Positions 1 through 8,650 of a stretch of 64,000 nucleotides of DNA are shown here, one piece after another (position 1 is the first letter of the stretch; each line of letters begins with the position of its first letter). The stretch lies in contig NZ_WMBT01000004.1 of NCBI RefSeq assembly GCF_009708075.1, positions 186,001-250,000 on the forward strand, written 5' to 3'. The position numbers and the translations under genes were made by a program. The notes beneath the pieces were generated by a model. That model saw only the letters and a list, made by a program, of their open reading frames with translations. It searched no databases and was not told the DNA's origin. The DNA comes from Paracoccus lichenicola. GTDB lineage: Bacteria > Pseudomonadota > Alphaproteobacteria > Rhodobacterales > Rhodobacteraceae.

Positions 1-1054
1 CAGGCGCGGACATCCAGACGAATTCCACGCCTTCTTCCTCGGCGTTCTGGACCTCGCGCTGCGAGCCGGGCATGTTGGCGCGGTCGCGGCGATACAGGCA
101 TTTCACCGACAGCGCGCCCTGGCGGATCGCGGTGCGCACGCAATCCATGGCGGTGTCGCCGCCGCCGATGACGACCACGCGCTTGCCCTTGGCGTCCAGC
201 TCGCCATCGGCGAAATCGGGAACCTCGTCGCCGAAATCGACCTTGTTCGAGGCCGTCAGATAGTCGATGGCGCGGACCACGCCGCCCGCATCGGCGTTGT
301 CGATGTCGAGATCCCGGGTCTTGTAGACACCCGTGGCGATCAGCACCGCGTCGTGCTTGCCCCGGATCGCGTCGAAGCTGATGTCCTCGCCCACGGCGCA
401 GTTCAGCACGAACTCGACCCCGCTGTCGGCCAGCCACTGGTTGCGGCGCAGGACCACGTCCTTTTCCAGCTTGAAGCCGGGGATGCCATAGGTCATCAGC
501 CCGCCCGCGCGGTCATAGCGGTCATAGACCGTGACCTGGAACCCCCGCGCGCGCAGCATGTGCGCCGCCGACAACCCGCCGGGACCCGCGCCGATGATGC
601 CGATCGACTCGGCGCGTTCCTGCCCGGGCTGCACGGCCGTGATCCAGCCTTCCTCCCAGGCGACATCGTTGATGTATTTCTCGATGGCGCCGATGGTGAC
701 GGTGCCGTGGCCCGACTGCTCGATCACGCAGTTGCCCTCGCACAACCGGTCCTGCGGGCAGATGCGGCCGCAAATCTCGGGCAGGGTGCTGGTCGCCTGG
801 CTGACCTGCCAGGCCTCGTACAGCCGTCCCTCGGCGGTCAGGCGCAGCCAGTCGGGGATGTTGTTGTGCAGCGGGCAATGGCTTTGGCAATAGGGCACGC
901 CGCACTGGCTGCACCGGCTGGCCTGTTCGGCGGCCTTGGCCCTGGCGAATTCGCGGTAAATCTCGTGGAAGTCCTCGCTGCGTTCCGCGGCCGAGCGTTT
1001 CTCGGGCATCTCGCGCGGGGTCGAGACGAACTTGAGCATCTTCTGCGTGGCCAT
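1..1054 (-). CDS. gltD: Glutamate synthase small (beta) subunit, 3' end outside window
   Basis: The NADPH-dependent beta subunit of glutamate synthase supplies electrons to GltB for glutamate formation from glutamine and 2-oxoglutarate. About 351 N-terminal residues are visible; the gene runs off the left edge (the family is about 470-480 residues). The N-terminal region carries cysteine clusters for [4Fe-4S] binding: CSQCGVPYCQSHCP near residue 50 and CGRICPQDRLCEGNC near residue 95. An FAD-binding GIIGAGPGGLSAA loop lies near residue 150 and an NAD(P)-binding VIGGGDTAMD loop near residue 295. Start ATG at 1054 has a GGAAGG ribosome site. Nothing upstream on this strand looks like gltB, so gltB may lie downstream, outside the window. 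The upstream spacer holds an unusual inverted repeat (1133-1201). Confidence 0.95.
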   Translation of the reverse strand, partial: MATQKMLKFVSTPREMPEKRSAAERSEDFHEIYREFARAKAAEQASRCSQCGVPYCQSHCPLHNNIPDWLRLTAEGRLYEAWQVSQATSTLPEICGRICPQDRLCEGNCVIEQSGHGTVTIGAIEKYINDVAWEEGWITAVQPGQERAESIGIIGAGPGGLSAAHMLRARGFQVTVYDRYDRAGGLMTYGIPGFKLEKDVVLRRNQWLADSGVEFVLNCAVGEDISFDAIRGKHDAVLIATGVYKTRDLDIDNADAGGVVRAIDYLTASNKVDFGDEVPDFADGELDAKGKRVVVIGGGDTAMDCVRTAIRQGALSVKCLYRRDRANMPGSQREVQNAEEEGVEFVWMSAP

Positions 1055-1122
1055 CGCTGCGCACCTTCCAAGTCAACAGGAACTTCCGCAGACCCAATAA
1101 ACCAAGGAACATTCGATGAAAA

Positions 1123-1201
1123 GTCAGCAACACTGACCTAAACGGCATATTTTTTGCTGCCGCGAATATTTTCAGCCCGGAACCACCGCCATTTAGGTCA
1201 G
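1123..1201. promoter_or_regulatory. Inverted repeats in the gltD upstream region
   Basis: Seen directly: CTGACCTAAA at 1133-1142 is matched by its exact reverse complement TTTAGGTCAG at 1192-1201, about 50 bases apart. A shorter dyad GTCAG-caaca-CTGAC overlaps the left arm at 1123-1137. The stretch between the arms is AT-rich for this genome. It occupies the 153-base gap between the gltD start and the uppP stop, so it may be a paired operator for gltD. The regulator is unknown; an Lrp- or LysR-type protein that bridges two sites is one possibility. Confidence 0.4.
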
Positions 1202-1207
1202 CACACG

Positions 1208-2011
1208 TTACCTACCGGCCAGAAGCGCCACCAAGGCAACGACGCCCACGACGATGCGCCACCATCCGAACAGGCCATATCCGTGCTTCGACACATAGCC
1301 CAGCAGCCAGCGCACCACGATCAGGGCGCTGACAAAGGCCGCGACAAAGCCCACGGCGATGGTGCCGATGGCGCTGGCATCCAGGATGGCACGATTCTTG
1401 AACAGGTCATAGGCGAATGCCCCCAGCATGGTGGGCATGGCCAGAAAGAACGAAAATTCGGCAGCCGACCGCTTGTCTGCCCCCAAAAGCAGCCCGCCGA
1501 CGATGGTGGCGCCCGACCGCGACACGCCGGGGATCATCGCAAGGCACTGGATCAGGCCGATCTTGAAGGCCATCGACAGGGGAAAATCCTCGGCCCGCGT
1601 ATAGACGGGCTGCCGGGCCAGCCGGTCCACCCAGAGCAGCACCACCCCGCCCAGGATCAGCATGACGGCGATCAGCATCGGGGTTTCGAACAGCACCGTC
1701 TTGATGATGTCATGCGCCAGCACCCCCACCACCACCGCGGGCGCGAAGGCCAGCAGCACCGCCGCGACAAAGCGCCGCGCGGCCGCGTCACGGGGGGCCG
1801 CCGCCAGGATCTGCACGATCCGCGACGCATAGACGCCCAGGACCGCCAGCAGCGCGCCCAACTGGATCAGCACCTCGAAGCTGCGGCCGGGCGAATCGAA
1901 GCCCAGGAAATGCCCCGCCAGAAGGATATGCCCGGTCGATGACACGGGAATATACTCGGTCAGCCCCTCGAGAACCCCGAGGATGGCTGCGACGATGGTG
2001 TTCGGCTCCAT
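1208..2011 (-). CDS. uppP: Undecaprenyl-diphosphatase
   Basis: This is a membrane phosphatase (BacA/UppP family, 267 residues) that recycles undecaprenyl pyrophosphate to the monophosphate carrier for cell-wall synthesis and gives some bacitracin resistance. The N-terminal motif [14 protein letters not shown] and the later PGVSRSGAT motif are the two conserved catalytic stretches of the family, and several hydrophobic helices follow. I chose the ATG at 2011 (MEPNTIVAA) because its first base is the last base of the stop codon of the upstream gene (TGATG), giving translational coupling, and because the length then fits the family. A reading extended further upstream would only add non-homologous residues. 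Confidence 0.95.
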   Translation of the reverse strand: MEPNTIVAAILGVLEGLTEYIPVSSTGHILLAGHFLGFDSPGRSFEVLIQLGALLAVLGVYASRIVQILAAAPRDAAARRFVAAVLLAFAPAVVVGVLAHDIIKTVLFETPMLIAVMLILGGVVLLWVDRLARQPVYTRAEDFPLSMAFKIGLIQCLAMIPGVSRSGATIVGGLLLGADKRSAAEFSFFLAMPTMLGAFAYDLFKNRAILDASAIGTIAVGFVAAFVSALIVVRWLLGYVSKHGYGLFGWWRIVVGVVALVALLAGR

Positions 2012-2997
2012 CAATGGGCGCGCAGGTTCTTGGCCGACTTCTTGATCGCCTCGTATTGCCCCGAGGGGCGGAAGCGCCACAGATACTGCTCGATCACCGC
2101 ATCCGCCGCGATGGGCTGGATGCCCAGGTCGGCAAAGCCGCGCGCGCCGGGCGACACCACGTTGTCGTGACGCAGCAGCGCCAGCTGGTCGCGGGTCAAA
2201 ATCGAGTTGGTGAACAGCCCGCCCGTTAGGAATTGCAACAAGCCCAGCACCCGCGCGCCAAGGCCCGCCACCCAGAACGGCATGTTGATGATGCCCCGGC
2301 GGCGCATGGTGGCCTTCAGCACCTGGCCCATGATGTCCTTCATGGTCAGCACGTCCGGCCCGCCCAGTTCATAAATGCCGGGCGCGGCCTCGCCCGTGGC
2401 GCCCTTGACGGCGGCCCTGGCCACGTCATCGACGAAGACCGGCTGCATCCGCACCTTTCCCCCCACGATGGGCAGCACCGGGCCAAGCCGCGTCATGGCG
2501 GCAAAACGGTTGTAGAACGTGTCGTCCGGCCCGAACAGGACCGAGGGACGCAGGATCACCGCATCGGGGCGGTGGCGCAGCACCGCAGCCTCGCCCCGCG
2601 CCTTGGCCGCGACATAGGGGCTGGACGAATCGGGATCGACGCCGATCCCCGAGACATGGACCATCCGCGCCACGCCCATCTCGGCGGACAGGCGGGCGAT
2701 GTTCTCGGCCCCGTCCTCGAAGACGGCCTTGAAGGTGCTCTTGCCCTTGGGCGTCAGGATGTTGACGCAGTTGACCACCGCGTCTGCCTCGGCCATCGCC
2801 GCGCGCACCGACAGATCGTCGCGAATGTTGCACAGGACCGGCTGGACCTGCCCGACATTGCCATAGGTGCGGGTGAACAGCGCCTCGTCCGGGCGGCGCA
2901 CGGCCACGCGGACGCGCCAGCCCTGCTTGGCCATCAGGCGGGCGACCTGCCGGCCCAGAAAGCCCGATCCGCCGAAAATCGTGACCAGTTTCGCCAT
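2011..2997 (-). CDS. NAD(P)-binding epimerase-like protein, complex I NDUFA9 type
   Basis: A 328-residue atypical short-chain dehydrogenase. The N-terminus carries the Rossmann loop [17 protein letters not shown] near residues 5-20. The fold resembles NAD-dependent epimerases and the NDUFA9 accessory subunit of respiratory complex I; alphaproteobacterial members are usually annotated as NDUFA9-like. Substrate and exact role are not known. The ATG at 2997 begins [10 protein letters not shown] right at the first beta strand. It sits directly upstream of uppP with a one-base stop/start overlap, so the two are co-translated. Confidence 0.82.
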   Translation of the reverse strand: MAKLVTIFGGSGFLGRQVARLMAKQGWRVRVAVRRPDEALFTRTYGNVGQVQPVLCNIRDDLSVRAAMAEADAVVNCVNILTPKGKSTFKAVFEDGAENIARLSAEMGVARMVHVSGIGVDPDSSSPYVAAKARGEAAVLRHRPDAVILRPSVLFGPDDTFYNRFAAMTRLGPVLPIVGGKVRMQPVFVDDVARAAVKGATGEAAPGIYELGGPDVLTMKDIMGQVLKATMRRRGIINMPFWVAGLGARVLGLLQFLTGGLFTNSILTRDQLALLRHDNVVSPGARGFADLGIQPIAADAVIEQYLWRFRPSGQYEAIKKSAKNLRAH

Positions 2998-3181
2998 GGG
3001 CGTCTCGCCTCCTTCATGCCGATGCCTCCCGCTCCTTACCCAAGCGCGGGGCGCGCGACAAGGCGCACGGGCCGGGATCGCAGGGCGCGATGGTTGCCAG
3101 ACAAGATTTTCGCAAGATTTCCGTGCAACCCCCATTGACGCCCCCCGCGACTGGCTTTAGGAACCCGCCTCACACCAGTTG

Positions 3182-3266
3182 GCCCAGATGGCGGAATTGG
3201 TAGACGCGCACGGTTCAGGTCCGTGTGCCGCAAGGCGTGGAGGTTCGAGTCCTCTTCTGGGCACCA
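3182..3266 (+). tRNA. tRNA-Leu (anticodon CAG)
   Basis: An 85-nucleotide class II tRNA with an encoded CCA end. The acceptor stem is GCCCAGA (3182-3188) paired with TCTGGGC (3256-3262), followed by A and CCA. The anticodon arm is CACGG-TTCAGGT-CCGTG with anticodon CAG at 3216-3218, reading CUG leucine codons. There is an extended variable arm and a T-loop containing GTTCGAGTC. A strong terminator follows 11 bases after the CCA. Confidence 0.97.
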
Positions 3267-3277
3267 TTGTCGAATGG

Positions 3278-3311
3278 AAAACCCCAGGGATCGCAAGATC
3301 CCTGGGGTTTT
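3278..3311 (+). terminator. Rho-independent terminator after tRNA-Leu
   Basis: A perfect 15-bp stem (AAAACCCCAGGGATC with GATCCCTGGGGTTTT) closed by a GCAA tetraloop, and ending in a T-tract on the plus strand. Because the stem is flanked by A on one side and T on the other it could act in both directions. Confidence 0.93.
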
Positions 3312-3703
3312 CCGTTTGGCGGGCGCGGAGTTGCCCCACGGATCAGCAAAAGCCAAGCTCGCAGACCGGGGCTGGCTCAGGGGGCCGGGAAAGCATCAAG
3401 CGGTTCCAGCCCGTGCTTCCGGGCAATGAACCACTCTGGATAACCGGAGAGGTATCCAAGGCAGGCCCCCCCGGAACGGCTGCATGTCCTTGACCAGGCG
3501 GGTGCCTGGCTTCGGGCCGACGACGCAGTGCTTGATGTCGCAAACGACGGCCAGAAGAAGGTTCGGATGGGGTGGATACCGCAAGATCGGAACCGATTCG
3601 CGCGCCCATTGGGTCCGCTGGCAGGGGCAGCCGCCGACAGCACCGGACTTCGGTGCCGGCTCTGCCCCCTTCTGCCCGTCCGCCCGCCGCAGAACGGCCC
3701 TGG
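3312..3703. other. Gene-free stretch with possible decayed coding remnant
   Basis: There is no intact gene in 392 bases between the tRNA terminator and the gabD stop. On the minus strand two adjoining frames read like protein: one gives LLLAVVCDIKHCVVGPKPGT (about 3500-3560) and, after a change of frame, the other gives GYPEWFIARKHGLEPLDAF (about 3380-3440). This could be a frameshifted fragment of a gene that once entered downstream of the tRNA. I cannot name the family. The alternative is chance coding-like composition in GC-rich DNA. Confidence 0.3.
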
Positions 3704-5173
3704 TTACACGGACAAGCACATGTACTTGATGTCCAGGTAATCCTCGATCCCGTAATGGCTGCCTTCCCGGCCAAGGCCCGATTGCTTGATCCCGCCAAAG
3801 GGTGCCACCTCGGTCGAGATCAGGCCGGTGTTCACGCCCACCATGCCGACCTCCAGCGCCTCGGCCACGCGCCAGACACGGCTGATGTCGCGGGCATAGA
3901 AATATCCTGCCAGCCCGAATTCGCTGGCATTGGCCAGTGCCACGACCTCGTCCTCGGTCTCGAAACGCCAGACCGGCGCGACGGGACCAAAGGTTTCCTC
4001 GCGCGCGATCTTCATGGCCTGCGTCATGCCGGACAGGACGGTCGGCTGGAAGAAGGTGCCGCCAAGCGCATGGCGCGTACCGCCGGTGGCAATCGTCGCG
4101 CCATGGATGCGCGCATCGGCGATGTGGTCCTCGACCTTGGCCAGGGCCGCCCGGTTAATCAGGGGTCCGATCGCCACGCCCTCGGCTTGCCCCTCGCCGA
4201 CCGTCAGTGCCGCCACGCGGGCCGCAAGCTTTTCGACAAAGGCGTCATGCAGACCTGCCTGCACATAGATCCGGTTGGCGCAAATGCAGGTCTGGCCGGC
4301 GTTGCGGAACTTGGCGGCCATGGCGCCATCGACCGCCGCATCCAGATCGGCGTCGTCGAAGACGATGAACGGGGCGTTCCCGCCCAGTTCCAGCGACAGT
4401 TTCTTGATGGTCTCGGCGCCCTGGCGCATCAGGATCCTGCCCACACGGGTGGACCCGGTGAAGCTGATCTTGGCGACCTTGGGATTGGCGCAAAGCTCGG
4501 CCCCCATGCCGGCGGCATCAAGGCCCGGCACGATGTTCAGCACGCCCGCCGGAACCCCCGCGCGTTCGGCCAGCACGCCAAGCGCCAGGGCCGACAAGGG
4601 CGTGAACTCGGACGGGCGGGCGACCACCGTGCAGCCCGCGGCAAGCGCCGGGGCGATCTTGCGCGCCAGCATGGCGTTGGGGAAGTTCCACGGCGTGATC
4701 GCGCCTACCACGCCCACCGGCTGCTTCAGCACGATGATGCGCTTGTCGGGCATGTGGCCGGGGATCGTGTCGCCATAGACGCGCCTGGCTTCCTCGGCGA
4801 ACCATTCGACATAGGCCGCGCCATAGGCGATCTCGCCCCGAGCCTCGGCCAGGGGCTTGCCCATCTCGGCCGTCAGGATGCGGGCCAGATCCTCCCGGTT
4901 GGCCAGGATCCCGTCGTGCCAGCGGCGCAGGATGGCGGCGCGATCCTTGGCCGTGCGCGCCGCCCAGGCCTTTCGCGCCGCATGGGCCGCGTCGATCGCG
5001 CTGCGCAGTTCCGGCACGCCCATGTCCGCGACCTCGGCCAGCAAGGCCCCGGTCGCCGGGTTGGCGACCCTGAACAGCCGGTCGCCCTTGAAGCGCATCC
5101 CGTCCACGAAGCCGCTGCCCGTCAGCAGCGACGGATCGGCCAGTCCGAGGGTATCGACGACATCCGGCATCAT
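3704..5173 (-). CDS. gabD: Succinate-semialdehyde dehydrogenase (NAD(P)+)
   Basis: Aldehyde dehydrogenase family enzyme of 489 residues, oxidising succinate semialdehyde to succinate as the second step of GABA breakdown. Visible motifs are TPWNFPNAMLARK, the catalytic glutamate motif LELGGNAPF and the catalytic cysteine in NAGQTCICANR near residue 290; the C-terminal PFGGIKQSGLGREGS is typical of the GabD subfamily. The start ATG at 5173 overlaps the gabT stop (ATGA), so it is the second gene of a gabT-gabD operon. A second in-frame ATG lies immediately after it at 5170. Substrate is assigned from the gabT partnership as well as subfamily motifs. Confidence 0.92.
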   Translation of the reverse strand: MMPDVVDTLGLADPSLLTGSGFVDGMRFKGDRLFRVANPATGALLAEVADMGVPELRSAIDAAHAARKAWAARTAKDRAAILRRWHDGILANREDLARILTAEMGKPLAEARGEIAYGAAYVEWFAEEARRVYGDTIPGHMPDKRIIVLKQPVGVVGAITPWNFPNAMLARKIAPALAAGCTVVARPSEFTPLSALALGVLAERAGVPAGVLNIVPGLDAAGMGAELCANPKVAKISFTGSTRVGRILMRQGAETIKKLSLELGGNAPFIVFDDADLDAAVDGAMAAKFRNAGQTCICANRIYVQAGLHDAFVEKLAARVAALTVGEGQAEGVAIGPLINRAALAKVEDHIADARIHGATIATGGTRHALGGTFFQPTVLSGMTQAMKIAREETFGPVAPVWRFETEDEVVALANASEFGLAGYFYARDISRVWRVAEALEVGMVGVNTGLISTEVAPFGGIKQSGLGREGSHYGIEDYLDIKYMCLSV

Positions 5174-6447
5174 GCGGCCCTTGCCGCGGCGATGGAGTCT
5201 TCCAGGATGTCCATCGCCTCGGCGAAATGCGCCTCGGGGATGGTCAAGGGCGCCAGGAAGCGGATGACGTTGCCGTAGGTGCCGCAGGTCAGCAGGATCA
5301 GCCTGCGCTTCAGCGCCTCGGCGCGGATGCGGTTCACCAGGTCGGGGTCGGGGGCCTTGCCGTCGGGGGTGGTGAATTCCGCCGCGACCATGAAGCCCGG
5401 ACCGCGCACCTCGGCCAGTTCGGGGGTCGTGGCGCGGATCGCCTCCAGCCGCTGGCGCAGGCGCGATCCCAGCGTGTTGGCGCGGGCGCAGAGGTCTTCG
5501 TCCTCGATCACGTCCAGCACGGCATGGGCGGCGGCGATGCCCAGGGGGTTGCCGCCATAGGTACCGCCCAGGCCGCCGGGACCTGCGGCATCCATGATGT
5601 CGGCGCGGCCCGTCACGGCGGCCAGGGGCAGGCCGCCCGCCAGGCCCTTGGCCATGGTCGTGATGTCGGCCGCGATGCCGTGCTGTTCCATGGCGAACAG
5701 CGTGCCGGTGCGGGCAAAGCCGGTCTGCACCTCGTCGGCGATCAGGACGATGCCGTGCGTGTCGCAAAGGGCGCGAAGGGCGCGCACGAAATCGGTCGGC
5801 GCCGGGTTGAAGCCGCCTTCACCCTGCACCGGCTCGAAGATGATGGCGGCGACGCGGGCGGGATCGAGGTCGGCCTTGAACAGCCTTTCGATGCCCGCCA
5901 TCGCGTCGGCGGTCGTGGCGCCATGCAGGGCGACCGGGAAGGGCACGTGGAACACGTCGGGCATCATCGCGCCGAAGCCCGCCTTGTAGGGCTGGACCTT
6001 TCCGGTCAGCGCCATGCCCATGAAGGTGCGGCCGTGAAAGCCGCCGCCAAAGGCGATGACGGCGTTGCGGCGGGTATGGGCGCGGGCGATCTTGACCGCG
6101 TTTTCCACGGCCTCGGCCCCGGTGGTGACGAACAGGGTGCGCTTGTCGAAATCGCCCGGAACGGCGGCGTTCAGGCGTTCGGCCAACCGCAGGTAGTTCG
6201 CATAGGGCAGCACCTGATGGCAGGTATGGGTGAAGGCTTCGGCCTGCGCCTTGACGGCCTCGATGATCCTGGGGTGACAGTGGCCGGTGTTGACCACCGC
6301 GATGCCGGCGGCAAAGTCGATATAGCGCGTGCCCTCGACATCCCAGACCTCGGCGTTGCGGGCGCGGGCGGCATAGATCTGGGTCTGCATTCCCACGCCG
6401 CGGGCGATGGTCGTCTGGCGCAGTTCGGCAAGGTCGGTGTTCAGCAT
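5170..6447 (-). CDS. gabT: 4-aminobutyrate aminotransferase
   Basis: Class III PLP-dependent aminotransferase of 425 residues, the usual GabT length, converting GABA plus 2-oxoglutarate to succinate semialdehyde and glutamate. Conserved stretches are AFGGGFHGRTFMGMALTGK, FEPVQGEGGFNPAP, LIADEVQTGFARTG and the PLP-lysine region TTMAKGLAGGLPLA. The ATG at 6447 (MLNTDLAEL) is preferred over an upstream start because AGGAGCG lies at correct spacing before it. First gene of the gabTD operon, divergent from an XRE-cupin regulator. Confidence 0.93.
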   Translation of the reverse strand: MLNTDLAELRQTTIARGVGMQTQIYAARARNAEVWDVEGTRYIDFAAGIAVVNTGHCHPRIIEAVKAQAEAFTHTCHQVLPYANYLRLAERLNAAVPGDFDKRTLFVTTGAEAVENAVKIARAHTRRNAVIAFGGGFHGRTFMGMALTGKVQPYKAGFGAMMPDVFHVPFPVALHGATTADAMAGIERLFKADLDPARVAAIIFEPVQGEGGFNPAPTDFVRALRALCDTHGIVLIADEVQTGFARTGTLFAMEQHGIAADITTMAKGLAGGLPLAAVTGRADIMDAAGPGGLGGTYGGNPLGIAAAHAVLDVIEDEDLCARANTLGSRLRQRLEAIRATTPELAEVRGPGFMVAAEFTTPDGKAPDPDLVNRIRAEALKRRLILLTCGTYGNVIRFLAPLTIPEAHFAEAMDILEDSIAAARAA

Positions 6448-6497
6448 GGGACGCTCCTGTGGCGTGGCGGGACGATGACCCGACACCTGCCCTGTTT

Positions 6498-6514
6498 ACT
6501 TTTCCTTGAAAAGT
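6498..6514. promoter_or_regulatory. Candidate operator between gabT and the XRE-cupin regulator
   Basis: A perfect dyad, ACTTTTC-ctt-GAAAAGT, with 7-bp arms, 50 bases upstream of each divergent start (6447 and 6565). Its AT-richness stands out in the region. A homodimeric HTH protein such as the adjacent XRE-cupin regulator is the natural candidate to bind it. Confidence 0.5.
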
Positions 6515-6564
6515 CTGTTTCTTGATGTCGCCAAGCCATTGAATTCGTTAAATCCGGAAAGAAA

Positions 6565-7146
6565 GTGTCAAGCATCGTGAACACCGAAAACAGCGACCCG
6601 GATCTGCGCCTCGGCGAACGGCTTCGGATTCTTCGCGAACGCGCCGGCTTGTCGCAGCGGGCGCTTGCGAAACGGGCAAGCGTGACCAACGCGACCATCT
6701 CTCTGGTCGAGGCGGACAAGATGAACCCGTCCGTCGGGGCGCTGCGCCGGATCCTGGACGGCATCCCGGTCAGCCTGTCGGAATTCTTCGCCTTCGAACC
6801 CGAACCCGAGCAGACGATCTTCTACGAAGCCGCCGATCTGCCCGAGGTCGGCAAGGGCAAGCTGTCGTTCCGCCGCGTCGGCCAAAGCCAGTTCGGCAGG
6901 GCCATGACCATCCTGCACGAACGCTATGAGCCCGGCGCCGACACGGGCCGGGTGATGTATCGGCACGAAGGAGAGGAAGGCGGCGTCGTCATTTCCGGCC
7001 GCATCGAGATCACCGTGGGCGAGGAACGCCGCATCCTCGGTCCCGGGGACGCCTATTACTTCGACAGCCGCAAGCCCCACCGGTTCCGGCAGGTCGGACC
7101 GGAACCCTGCGTCATCGTCAGCGCCTGCACCCCGCCGACGTTCTAG
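6565..7146 (+). CDS. XRE-family regulator with C-terminal cupin domain (PuuR-like)
   Basis: A 193-residue regulator. Residues about 14-70 form a helix-turn-helix (LGERLRILRERAGLSQRALAKRASV...ISLVEADKMNPS) and residues about 110-190 a cupin sensor domain (YRHEGEEGGVVISGRIEITV, GDAYYFDSRKPHRF). This architecture is shared with PuuR-type repressors of putrescine/GABA catabolism; the ligand is not known. A GTG start at 6565 follows GGAAAGA; a second GTG at 6577 is possible. Its stop overlaps the stop of the convergent amidase gene at a CTAG. Likely controls gabTD through the dyad at 6498-6514. Confidence 0.85.
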   Translation: MSSIVNTENSDPDLRLGERLRILRERAGLSQRALAKRASVTNATISLVEADKMNPSVGALRRILDGIPVSLSEFFAFEPEPEQTIFYEAADLPEVGKGKLSFRRVGQSQFGRAMTILHERYEPGADTGRVMYRHEGEEGGVVISGRIEITVGEERRILGPGDAYYFDSRKPHRFRQVGPEPCVIVSACTPPTF

Positions 7147-8585
7147 ACGTTGAATCCCGGCGCCGGGCCGACCCCAAGTCCGGCGCTCGCCAGCGCCGCC
7201 TCGATCCCGGCAGACAGGGCCAGGACATCTTCGTCCGCGTATCGCGGGCCCACGATCTGAAGCCCGACGGGCAATCCGTCGGCGGCAAGACCCGCGGGCA
7301 AGGACAGCGCCGGACATTGCGGCAGCAGGTTGAAGGGGCAGGTCATGTCCAGACCGGCAAGGCGCCCGTCCGGCCGCGTGGCGACAAAATCGTTGTCGTC
7401 GGCCAGCGCGGACGGGGCGGTCACGGCGCATGTCGGCATCAGGACCGCATCGCAGCCGGACAGCACCCGCGCGAAGTCCTTCCACATCGCGGTGCGAAGC
7501 AGTTCCAGGCGCTTGACGCTTGTCGCGTCCAGCGTCAGGCCCCGGTCGATCAGGTCCAGCACGTTCGGATCCATGCGGCCGCGATGCGTGTCGATGCCTT
7601 CGCCGAAGAACCCGGACATGAAGACGCACCACAGGTCGTGCCAGCCGTCGTTCACCGCGCGCGTCCAGGTCAGATCCGCCTCCTCGACCACGGCGCCCGA
7701 TGCCCTGAGACAGGCGATGGCGGCGTCCAGGACATCGCGGACCTGCGGCTCGACGTGGTAATAGCCAAGATCGGGCGAGAAGGCGAAACGCTTGCCTTCA
7801 AGGCTTGCCGGGGCCGCCCGTTCGGGAACGAAGGGCATGGGCAGCGACAGGATGTCGGCGTTGTCCGGCCCGGCCGTGAAGCGCAGGAACGTCGCGGCAT
7901 CCGCGACGCTGCGCGCCAGGGGTCCGAAGTGGGACAGGGTGTCGAAGCAACTGGGCAGGATCGTCATCGGGATGCGCCCCAGGCTTGGCTTGAAGCCCAC
8001 GACACCCGAAAGGGCTGCGGGAATGCGGACAGATCCGCCCATGTCGGTCCCCTCGGCAAAGGGCACGACGCCCGTCGCCACCGCGACCGCCGATCCGCCC
8101 GAGGATCCGCCGGGGGTCCGTTCGGGGTTCCAGGGGTTGCGGGTGATGCCCCAGCGAGGGCTGGCCGTAAAGCTGGAATAGGCGAATTCGGGGGTTGTCG
8201 TCTTGGCGACAAGGATCGCGCCCGCCGCCTCAAGCCGTGCGATGCACAGGGCCGTTTCATCGGGCACCCAGTGGCCCCTGGTCCATGAGCCAAGCGTCGT
8301 CACGTCGCCCCGCGTCGGGGTCAGATCCTTGGCCGCGAAGGGGACGCCCAGCAATGGCGGCAGGCCGGGTTCCCCCGCCGCGACCCGGCGGTCGGCGTCG
8401 CGTGCGGCCAGGGTCGCCGCCTCCTCCCTCAGCAGGGTGAAGGCGTTCAGGCGGTCGTTGACGATGCGGGCGCGGCGCAGGGATTCGGCGATGACCGTTT
8501 CGGCCCGGAAACGGCCTTCCCTGATGCCGTTGCCGATTTCTTCGGCAGGCAGGTCAAGTGGATGGGCGGGAAAGGCATGGGTCAC
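7143..8585 (-). CDS. Amidase (amidase signature family)
   Basis: A 480-residue amidase-signature enzyme. The catalytic Ser-cisSer-Lys triad is visible: lysine in LLGVPFAAKDL near residue 75, and the glycine/serine-rich stretch GGSSGGSAVAVATGVVPFAEGTDMGGSVRIPA around residues 145-180. It hydrolyses a carboxamide; the substrate cannot be read from sequence. I chose the GTG at 8585 (VTHAFPAHP) because AAAGGGA precedes it; a TTG start 15 codons upstream is possible. It lies in a GABA cluster, so it could release an amino acid fed to GabT, but that is inference. Confidence 0.87.
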   Translation of the reverse strand: MTHAFPAHPLDLPAEEIGNGIREGRFRAETVIAESLRRARIVNDRLNAFTLLREEAATLAARDADRRVAAGEPGLPPLLGVPFAAKDLTPTRGDVTTLGSWTRGHWVPDETALCIARLEAAGAILVAKTTTPEFAYSSFTASPRWGITRNPWNPERTPGGSSGGSAVAVATGVVPFAEGTDMGGSVRIPAALSGVVGFKPSLGRIPMTILPSCFDTLSHFGPLARSVADAATFLRFTAGPDNADILSLPMPFVPERAAPASLEGKRFAFSPDLGYYHVEPQVRDVLDAAIACLRASGAVVEEADLTWTRAVNDGWHDLWCVFMSGFFGEGIDTHRGRMDPNVLDLIDRGLTLDATSVKRLELLRTAMWKDFARVLSGCDAVLMPTCAVTAPSALADDNDFVATRPDGRLAGLDMTCPFNLLPQCPALSLPAGLAADGLPVGLQIVGPRYADEDVLALSAGIEAALASAGLGVGPAPGFNV

Positions 8586-8650
8586 GGCGTGATCCCTTTC
8601 ATCGGACGATGTGCTAGGGTCATCTTGCAAGGCAAGGCTGCGGAGGACGC

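Noticed and set aside
3572..5278. A 568-residue plus-strand frame opposite gabD
   Set aside because: gabD on the other strand has all aldehyde dehydrogenase motifs; this frame has none.
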